Positions 31,484 through 36,891 of a stretch of DNA of 36,891 bases are shown piece after piece (the first letter of the stretch is position 1; each line of letters begins with the position of its first letter). The notes under the pieces were generated by a model that was given only the letters and a program-made list of their open reading frames with translations, had not been told where the DNA came from and made no database searches. Position numbers and translations under genes: made by a program. Source of the stretch: Fodinibius halophilus (GTDB taxonomy: Bacteria > Bacteroidota > Rhodothermia > Balneolales > Balneolaceae). The stretch is from positions 1-36,891 of the forward strand of contig NZ_JAALLS010000013.1 in assembly GCF_011059105.1 (NCBI RefSeq), read 5' to 3'.

Positions 31484-32680
31484 TTAAGAAGGAGGAGCAT
31501 ACTGCATGTCTACCCATTTACGCTCTTTACCACTTTCAATTGCTTTGTGAATAAAATGCACGCCAACAGCCCCATCCTGAACAGTCGGAAAGTCATAGCT
31601 CGAAATATCAATTTCTTCGCCCCGGAGACGATCCGCTACAGCTTCGGATACATTGGAGTAGATATTGGCAAATGCTTCAATAAATCCTTCGGGATGTCCC
31701 GGTGGAATGCGACTTGCCTTGTTTGCTGCTTCTGATAAATAAGGATTTCCTCGTTTGTATATCTCTTCAGGCTTATCCGGATATTTAATATTCAGGGTAT
31801 TGGGTGTTTCCTGGTGCCACTCTAATGCAGCTTTATCTCCGTAAATTCGGATATTAAAATCGTTTTCTTCGCCAATAGATATCTGCGAAGCATAAAGGAT
31901 ACCACGCACACCATCCTGGTAATGCACTAACATATTGGCATCATCTTCAAGAGCCCGGTCATCCACAAAAGTATGAATATCAGCATAGAGCTCTTTGAGT
32001 CGAAGTCCGGTAATATACTCTACTAAATTCTCGGCGTGCGAGCCGATATCGGCAACCACGGAGGATACCCCGGCCCGGGCAGGATCGGTCCGCCAAACGG
32101 CCTGTTTGGCCCCTTCTTCTTCCAGAGGTTCCGACAGCCACCCCTGGGGATATTCTACAACAATCTTACGCAGCTTTCCCAGCTTTCCATCTTGTACCAT
32201 CTGCCGGGCTTCTTTAACCATGGGATAGCCTGTATAGTTATGAGTAAGAGCAAAAATAACATCGTGTTCTTTCACAAGTCGGCAAAGCTCCTCTGCATTT
32301 TCCACCGTGTTGGTCATCGGCTTATCACACACCACATTAATACCGGCTTCAATAAAAGTCTTACATACATCAAAATGTAAGTGATTGGGTGTGACGACAG
32401 ACACAAAATCTATACGCTGCTCTTCAGGTAATTCGGCTTCCATTTGCGCCATCTGCTGGTAAGAATCATAAACCCGATTGTTATCCAGATTCAACTGTTT
32501 TCCCATCTCGGCCGATTTCTGCGGATCAGAAGAAAATGCCCCGCCAATCAGTTCAATTTTACCATCAAGAGCTGCAGCCTTGCGATGAACCTCACCAATA
32601 AAAGCTCCCGGGCCACCGCCTACCATCCCATATCTAATTTTTCTATTCAATTTCACAAATTTTTGTTTTGATAAACTCAC
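31484..32680 (-). CDS. Gfo/Idh/MocA family oxidoreductase
   Basis: The 398-residue protein has an N-terminal Rossmann domain with RYGMVGGGPGAFIGEVHRKAA (NAD(P)-binding glycine loop) and FVSVVTPNHLHFDVC. The catalytic CDKPMTNT follows, where the Lys corresponds to the EKP motif. The C-terminal GFO_IDH_MocA_C domain includes DIGSHAENLVEYITG (the D-x-G-x-H motif). Such enzymes oxidise or reduce sugars, inositols or keto-sugars using NAD(P). No signal peptide, so it acts in the cytoplasm. It sits with an SSS symporter downstream and opposite a GMC/gluconate-dehydrogenase-like unit, which suggests it acts on the imported product. Chosen start at 32680, the beginning of SLSKQKFVKLNRKIRYG; a start nearer the Rossmann fold is possible. 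Confidence 0.9.
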   Translation of the reverse strand: MSLSKQKFVKLNRKIRYGMVGGGPGAFIGEVHRKAAALDGKIELIGGAFSSDPQKSAEMGKQLNLDNNRVYDSYQQMAQMEAELPEEQRIDFVSVVTPNHLHFDVCKTFIEAGINVVCDKPMTNTVENAEELCRLVKEHDVIFALTHNYTGYPMVKEARQMVQDGKLGKLRKIVVEYPQGWLSEPLEEEGAKQAVWRTDPARAGVSSVVADIGSHAENLVEYITGLRLKELYADIHTFVDDRALEDDANMLVHYQDGVRGILYASQISIGEENDFNIRIYGDKAALEWHQETPNTLNIKYPDKPEEIYKRGNPYLSEAANKASRIPPGHPEGFIEAFANIYSNVSEAVADRLRGEEIDISSYDFPTVQDGAVGVHFIHKAIESGKERKWVDMQYAPPS

Positions 32681-32835
32681 ATTTCGATGCTCTTTAATAA
32701 GAAATATTCAAAACTAAATTGCAAGCAGTTTTCTGCTATATACCTTTCATTTTCCTGCAACTCAAAAGCATTTGCAAGTATCTTTCTTCTGATCTATAAT
32801 GGTTATTTCATTCAAAGAAAAGGATTTAAAAGAAT
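32681..32835. promoter_or_regulatory. Divergent intergenic region of the sugar locus
   Basis: 155 bases between the divergent Gfo/Idh and GMC genes must hold both promoters. TACCTTTC (32741-32748) and TATCTTTC (32779-32786) on the plus strand resemble TAnnTTTG -7 elements. No operator repeat or regulator gene is visible nearby. Confidence 0.35.
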
Positions 32836-34557
32836 ATGGTTGACAAACCCTTCAACATCCAATCAGAAACAAATGAATATGATGCGATTGTGGTGGGCAC
32901 CGGCATCAGCGGCGGATGGGCGGCAAAAGAGCTCACAGAAAACGGACTACAAACGTTAGTGCTTGAACGCGGGCGCATGGTCGAGCATATTGAAGACTAT
33001 CCCACCATGCATATGGATCCCTGGGATTTTGAAAACAATGGTCAACCTACCCGGGAAGAAAAAAAGCGACAGCACAAGCAAGCCCGTACCGGTTACACTA
33101 CACATAGAGCTCATAACCACTTTTTTGTGGATGATCTCAAACATCCCTACAACGAAGACAAGCGATTCGATTGGATGCGTGGATACCAGGTTGGGGGACG
33201 TTCCATTGTGTGGGGACGTCAGAGTTATCGCCTGAGTGATTATGATTTTGAAGCAAATGCCAAAGATGGCATTGCCGTAGACTGGCCTATTCGGTATAAG
33301 GATCTTAAACCATGGTATGATTACGTAGAAGAATACATAGGCGTAAGCGGAGAAAACCTCGGACTTCCACAGTTGCCGGACGGAAAGTTTTTAAAACCGA
33401 TGGAACTGAATTGTGTCGAAGAGCATCTACAACAACACCTTTCTGATAATTATTATGACCGACTGTTAACTATTGGTCGGGCAGCCCATATTACTGAAGG
33501 TACTAAAGAGGGGGCAGGACGCGTCAGCTGTAAATATCGCAACCGGTGTATGCGGGGTTGTCCCTATGGGGCTTATTTCAGCAGTAATTCCTCTACCCTG
33601 CCCGCTGCGGAACAAACCGGTAATATGACGTTGATGCCGAATTCTATCGTACATGAGATACTCTATGATCCGGAAACTCAGCGGGCCACCGGCGTTCGCG
33701 TTATCGACCGGGAATCGAAGAAGACCTATGTCTATAAGGCAAAGGTTATCTTTCTATGTGCTTCGGCCATTGGGTCAGCCAGTATTCTTATGCAATCCAC
33801 ATCTAAGCGTTTTCCCAATGGGCTGGGAAATGATTCCGGAGAACTCGGACATAATATCATGGATCACCACTTCCGAGTTGGCGCTTCAGGAAAATATGAT
33901 GGATTTCACAATAAATACTACACCGGCCGACGCCCGAATGGTATTTATATTCCACGTTTCCGTAATTTAGGCGGAAATACAGATCATGAAGATTTTCTCA
34001 GAGGATATGGTTATCAGGGGGGTGCCAGCCGAAGCGACTGGTCAGAGAATGTACGTGAATTAAAATATGGAGCCGATCTAAAAGAAGAGATTCTCAAACC
34101 CGGGGGCTGGTCTATGGGCTTAACCGGCTTTGGAGAAACCCTGCCCTATCATGAGAACCATATGTACCTGGATTACGATAATAAAGATGAGTGGGGACTG
34201 CCAACTATCACTTTTGATGTTGAGTTTAAAGAAAATGAAATGGCCATGCGTAAAGATATGGCTAACCAGGCAGCCCAAATGCTGGAAGATGCCGGATTTA
34301 AAGATGTCAGTACCTATGACTCTATTGGTGCACCTGGCCTTGGCATCCATGAAATGGGGACGGCACGAATGGGTCGCAACCCGAAAACATCCGTATTAAA
34401 TGAGCACAATCAGATCCACAGTGTACCCAACGTATACGTGACAGATGGTGCTGCCATGACTTCCTCGGCCTGCCAGAATCCCTCACTCACCTATATGGCC
34501 CTTACAGCAAGAGCAACCAACCATGCCGTTGAAGAGCTCAAAAAGATGAACTTATAA
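32836..34557 (+). CDS. GMC family FAD-dependent oxidoreductase
   Basis: The 573-residue protein has an N-terminal FAD loop GTGISGGWAAKEL at 21-33, VLERG, a GGRSIVWGRQS segment near 120, and a C-terminal half with HEMGTARMG (H505) and QNPSLTYMALTARA (N548). The 43-residue distance between these two matches the catalytic pair of GMC oxidases and dehydrogenases. Three cysteines (C232, C238, C242 in CKYRNRCMRGC) occur, as in dehydrogenase-type members, and may bind a cluster or form disulfides. It oxidises a sugar or polyol hydroxyl and probably passes electrons on. The gene for a gluconate 2-dehydrogenase subunit-3-like protein follows 10 bases later. No classical signal peptide is seen; export, if any, would be with the Tat partner. 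Confidence 0.92.
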   Translation: MVDKPFNIQSETNEYDAIVVGTGISGGWAAKELTENGLQTLVLERGRMVEHIEDYPTMHMDPWDFENNGQPTREEKKRQHKQARTGYTTHRAHNHFFVDDLKHPYNEDKRFDWMRGYQVGGRSIVWGRQSYRLSDYDFEANAKDGIAVDWPIRYKDLKPWYDYVEEYIGVSGENLGLPQLPDGKFLKPMELNCVEEHLQQHLSDNYYDRLLTIGRAAHITEGTKEGAGRVSCKYRNRCMRGCPYGAYFSSNSSTLPAAEQTGNMTLMPNSIVHEILYDPETQRATGVRVIDRESKKTYVYKAKVIFLCASAIGSASILMQSTSKRFPNGLGNDSGELGHNIMDHHFRVGASGKYDGFHNKYYTGRRPNGIYIPRFRNLGGNTDHEDFLRGYGYQGGASRSDWSENVRELKYGADLKEEILKPGGWSMGLTGFGETLPYHENHMYLDYDNKDEWGLPTITFDVEFKENEMAMRKDMANQAAQMLEDAGFKDVSTYDSIGAPGLGIHEMGTARMGRNPKTSVLNEHNQIHSVPNVYVTDGAAMTSSACQNPSLTYMALTARATNHAVEELKKMNL

Positions 34558-34567
34558 CGTTGACACT

Positions 34568-35218
34568 ATGGACAGACGAGAAGCGCTTAAAAAAATAGGA
34601 CTTTCATTTGGGATTTTAATTGGAGCCCCGACCGCAGTAAGCGTGTTACAGGGATGCGGTAGAGGCAATACAGGTTTCTCTAACCCACATTTTTTTAACC
34701 AGCCTGAAGCCGAGGTTATCACAAAAATCGTGGATATTATCCTTCCTCCTACTAAGGATACGCCCGGAGCTTCCGATGTGGGCGTGCCACAATTTATTGA
34801 TCAATATTTGGAAGAAGTTGTACCCCTGGATGAACGAGCCAGAACCAAAGAATATCTAAATAACTTCATTGAACAGATTCAGAGAGAAACAGGAAAACAG
34901 AAGGTCTCGGAGTTTACCAAATCAGATATTGAACCATTTGTGGCAAAGAGCCTCAATAAAAGCCAAGCGGAAGAGGATGCCATTTATGAACAGATCGATA
35001 ACTATGTTCAGGCAAAGCAAAACGGTGATGATCCGGAGCTTATTGAAGAAGTTGCTGCCTTTGCGCTGCTCACAAATCTTCGAAGCATGGCTATCTGGAG
35101 CTACAAAACCAGTCAAAAAATTGGTGAAAAGGTTTTAGCATATGATCCCGTTCCGGGTCGCCAGCAGGGCTGTGTTAACTTACAAGATGAAACCGGCGGC
35201 AAAGCCTGGTCTCTATAA
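34568..35218 (+). CDS. Gluconate 2-dehydrogenase subunit 3-like protein, Tat leader
   Basis: The 216-residue protein starts MDRREALKKIGLSFGILIGAPTAVSVLQGCG: a twin-arginine-type leader followed by LQGC, which could be a lipobox, so a Tat-exported lipoprotein is likely. The mature part (EAEVITKIVDIILPPTKDTPGASDVGVPQFIDQYL ... FALLTNLRSMAIWSYKTSQKIGEKVLAYDPVPGRQQGCVNL) matches the Gluconate_2-dh3 family. These small subunits pair with GMC flavoproteins and can carry their folded partner across the membrane by Tat. It lies 10 bases after the GMC gene and 15 bases before the isomerase-like gene, so it is in the same operon. Confidence 0.9.
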   Translation: MDRREALKKIGLSFGILIGAPTAVSVLQGCGRGNTGFSNPHFFNQPEAEVITKIVDIILPPTKDTPGASDVGVPQFIDQYLEEVVPLDERARTKEYLNNFIEQIQRETGKQKVSEFTKSDIEPFVAKSLNKSQAEEDAIYEQIDNYVQAKQNGDDPELIEEVAAFALLTNLRSMAIWSYKTSQKIGEKVLAYDPVPGRQQGCVNLQDETGGKAWSL

Positions 35219-35233
35219 TTAAATACTGATATT

Positions 35234-36157
35234 GTGGATAGAAGAGATTTTATAAAAAATACGCTACTCTCTACTACCTTTGCTACCTTGGGCAGCTTTT
35301 CAGTCTTTTCAGATCTTTCAGCCCCAAACTCGTCATCCCAAAGATTTACCCTCAATTATGCTCCTCACTTCGGGATGTTTGAAAAACATGCTGGCAAAGA
35401 TCCTATTAAACAACTGCAATTTATGGCTGATACAGGTTTCAAGGCCCTCGAAGACAACTCCATGCGCGATCGTTCAATTAAGGAACAAAAGCATATTGCT
35501 AAAGAAATGAAAAGACTGAATATGGATATGGGCGTGTTTGTAGCCCACTCTATCGGGTGGGAGGAACCTAACCTCACAACTGATGATAAAGATGCTCACA
35601 AGAAGTTTCTGGAGGAAATACGGGCATCTGTGGATGTAGCAAAACGTGTTAATGCAACCTGGATGACTGTGGTACCTGGACGGTTACATCCACGGCTGGA
35701 GCTCCCCTACCAAACTGCCAATGTTATTGAGGTGTTGAAAAAGGCAGCTAAAATCCTGGAGCCTCATGGCCTTGTTATGGTCCTGGAGCCACTAAATCCC
35801 CTGCGCGACCACCCCGGGCAGTTCCTGACCAAGACTTCCCAGGCCTATGAGATCTGTAAAGCTGTTGGCAGCCCCTCTTGCAAAATTCTCTATGATGTCT
35901 ATCACCAACAGATTACAGAAGGCAACTTAATACCAAATATCGAATATGCGTGGGATGAAATTGCTTATATACAAGTGGGTGATAATCCCGGCAGAAATGA
36001 ACCTACTACAGGAGAGATTAACTATAGAAATCTTTTTAAGTTTTTAGCTAAAAAGGGATATGAGGGCATCATCGGGATGGAGCACGGCAATTCAATGGCC
36101 GGCAAGAAAGGAGAACAGGCCGTGATTGAAGCTTACCGAGCGTGTGATCCGGGTTAA
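35234..36157 (+). CDS. Hydroxypyruvate-isomerase-like TIM-barrel protein with Tat leader
   Basis: The 307-residue protein begins (GTG at 35234) MDRRDFIKNTLLSTTFATLGSFSVFSDLSA, a twin-arginine-type leader, so it is probably exported. The rest is an AP-endonuclease/xylose-isomerase type TIM barrel: FGMFEKHAGKDPIKQLQFMADTGFKALEDN, TWMTVVPGRLHP, LVMVLEPLN, CKILYDVYHQQITEGN, YIQVGDNPGRNEPTTGEINYRN, GIIGMEHGNS. The DNPGRxEPxTGEINY motif is typical of hydroxypyruvate isomerase (Hyi) relatives, and the Glu, Asp and His residues are the metal ligands. A periplasmic member next to a GMC dehydrogenase suggests isomerisation of a keto-sugar; the reaction is unknown. It is the last gene of the operon, with a perfect palindrome right after it. 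Confidence 0.88.
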   Translation: MDRRDFIKNTLLSTTFATLGSFSVFSDLSAPNSSSQRFTLNYAPHFGMFEKHAGKDPIKQLQFMADTGFKALEDNSMRDRSIKEQKHIAKEMKRLNMDMGVFVAHSIGWEEPNLTTDDKDAHKKFLEEIRASVDVAKRVNATWMTVVPGRLHPRLELPYQTANVIEVLKKAAKILEPHGLVMVLEPLNPLRDHPGQFLTKTSQAYEICKAVGSPSCKILYDVYHQQITEGNLIPNIEYAWDEIAYIQVGDNPGRNEPTTGEINYRNLFKFLAKKGYEGIIGMEHGNSMAGKKGEQAVIEAYRACDPG

Positions 36158-36161
36158 TTTC

Positions 36162-36194
36162 AGACATCGGAAGTTTTCAAAACTTCCGATGTCT
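36162..36194 (+). repeat. Perfect palindrome after the sugar operon (possible terminator)
   Basis: AGACATCGGAAGTTTT and AAAACTTCCGATGTCT pair over 16 bp around a single C. It starts 4 bases after the last stop codon. There is no T run, so end-stabilisation or an interspersed repeat is as likely as termination. Confidence 0.7.
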
Positions 36195-36209
36195 ATACGC
36201 TTTATAGAT

Positions 36210-36239
36210 TCGTCGGAGGACAACCCCAGCACCCGACGA
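36210..36239. repeat. Short inverted repeat
   Basis: TCGTCGG pairs with CCGACGA around 16 bases. It is directly adjacent to the first copy of the 185-base direct repeat. Confidence 0.4.
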
Positions 36240-36424
36240 GAGATAAAAACCGAGATCCCGAAACAAGTTCGGGATGACAAGCAAGTTGTAATATGATTTT
36301 TAAACTCGGAGAGCTGAACGTCCCCTTGCCCAGCATTAGGATTGTGAGGGCTTGGGGGGATACTGTCTGAGGCTCTTGCGGAGGAGACTTTTTCCTGTCC
36401 CTTCAATGGCGGGCATGGCTTTTA
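36240..36424. repeat. 185-base direct repeat, copy 1
   Basis: Matches 36706-36891 with few differences. It contains the inverted repeat ATCCCGAA/TTCGGGAT at 36255-36275 and ends with GGGCATGGCTTTTA. Untranslated; probably an interspersed repeat or degenerate mobile remnant. Confidence 0.75.
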
Positions 36425-36705
36425 ACAAGAACGGGAATCATCCCGATCCGGCGGACAGGGTGACATGGTAGGTGAATAACATAGGGGACTATGTACTATT
36501 GTAAAAGATTTACGGTTTACTAACAGGGGGTTTGGGGGAATTGCGGGAACATCTATCGTAAAAGCAATAAGCGCCACAAAGCAGTATATTCCTTTACGGT
36601 TATAATAAGTTCAAGATCTACAATTCCCACCAATACTTTTTTGGTTCGTTTTTTGGTAACAAAAAATGAACAGCACACTCCGATCATATTGACCATCATT
36701 GCAGT

Positions 36706-36891
36706 GAGATAAAAACCGAGATCCCGAAACAAGTTCGGGATGACAAGCAAGTTGTAATATGATTTTTAAACTCGGAGAGCTGAACTTCCCATTACCCATC
36801 ATTAGGATTGTGAGGGCTTGGGGGAATACTGTCTGAGGCTCCGCAGAGAAGACTTTTCCCTGTCCCTCCAATGTAGTGGGCATGGCTTTTA
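36706..36891. repeat. 185-base direct repeat, copy 2 (cut by window edge)
   Basis: Second copy of 36240-36424, offset by 466 bases. The first 80 or so bases are almost identical, with the inverted repeat at 36721-36741. The rest differs at scattered positions. It runs to the window end and may continue. Confidence 0.75.

Larger units (their letters stand above)
36158..36891. other. Non-coding repeat-rich stretch at the window end
   Basis: No gene is supported. The stretch consists of palindromes and a 185-base direct repeat (listed separately). Short open frames in it read words such as CHPELVSGS and PNLFRDLG, which are known artefact translations of interspersed repeats in many genomes. Confidence 0.65.

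Noticed and set aside
36553-36883. Minus-strand frames reading PNLFRDLG and CHPELVSGS
   Set aside because: These are well-known artefact translations of palindromic repeats; the DNA is better described as a repeat.
1-36891. tRNA or rRNA genes
   Set aside because: No cloverleaf with conserved T-arm GTTCGAATC-like sequence and no rRNA-like stretch was noticed by eye; a tRNAscan-SE and Rfam search would settle it.

Overview
The window looks like chromosomal DNA of a member of the Balneolota/Bacteroidota group (Balneolaceae-like). The reasons are moderate G+C by eye, few Shine-Dalgarno sequences, several TAnnTTTG-like -7 elements, Bacteroidota-type proteins (TlpA thioredoxins, SSS symporter, Gfo/Idh and GMC oxidoreductases with Tat-type leaders), and the order thrS-infC-rpmI-rplT / pheS-pheT-coiled coil-zapA-ymdB-lolD. 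This is inference from protein style and gene order; there is no rRNA or tRNA in the window to test it.

Layout. 1-2,580 is a repeat-rich accessory stretch. It holds an RlpA-like protein, a Zn-ribbon protein and two different REP-associated (Y1, HUH) transposases, each flanked by its own family of palindromic repeats. 2,582-11,741 is a run of mostly single genes: CaCA exchanger, FrnE/DsbA-like protein, MltB-like transglycosylase, matrixin-type protease with an inserted coiled coil, TlpA-like thioredoxin, GNAT, cupin, YdjM-like membrane hydrolase, CvfB-like S1 protein, and a 49-residue membrane protein. 12,082-13,878 (minus strand) is the most unusual locus: a Pycsar-effector-type (PycTM, DUF5706-like) membrane protein, then 14 nt later a SatD-family protein that carries the metal-binding Asp signatures of a nucleotidyl cyclase fold plus an HTH, then a decayed membrane-protein gene. 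It is a candidate cyclic-nucleotide or Pycsar-like defence or signalling module. 14,066-19,260 holds a UPF0182 membrane protein convergent with a five-PAS HisKA_2-type histidine kinase.

19,454-29,410 is the core block for translation and cell division. thrS is followed by infC, which appears to start at a non-canonical AUC codon behind an AGAGGT sequence. Then come rpmI-rplT with a clear terminator, pheS, pheT, a ZapB-like coiled coil overlapping zapA, ymdB-like phosphodiesterase, a LolD-like ATPase, and a YfgM-like TPR membrane protein with a terminator.

29,411-36,891 starts with a gene-free stretch of palindromic repeats, including a perfect 28-bp palindrome. A divergent sugar-metabolism locus follows: SSS symporter and Gfo/Idh dehydrogenase on the minus strand; GMC oxidoreductase, gluconate 2-dehydrogenase subunit-3-like protein and hydroxypyruvate-isomerase-like TIM barrel on the plus strand. 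Together these suggest uptake, periplasmic oxidation and later isomerisation or reduction of a sugar or polyol. The window ends in about 730 bp of non-coding repeats, including a 185-bp direct repeat cut by the window edge.
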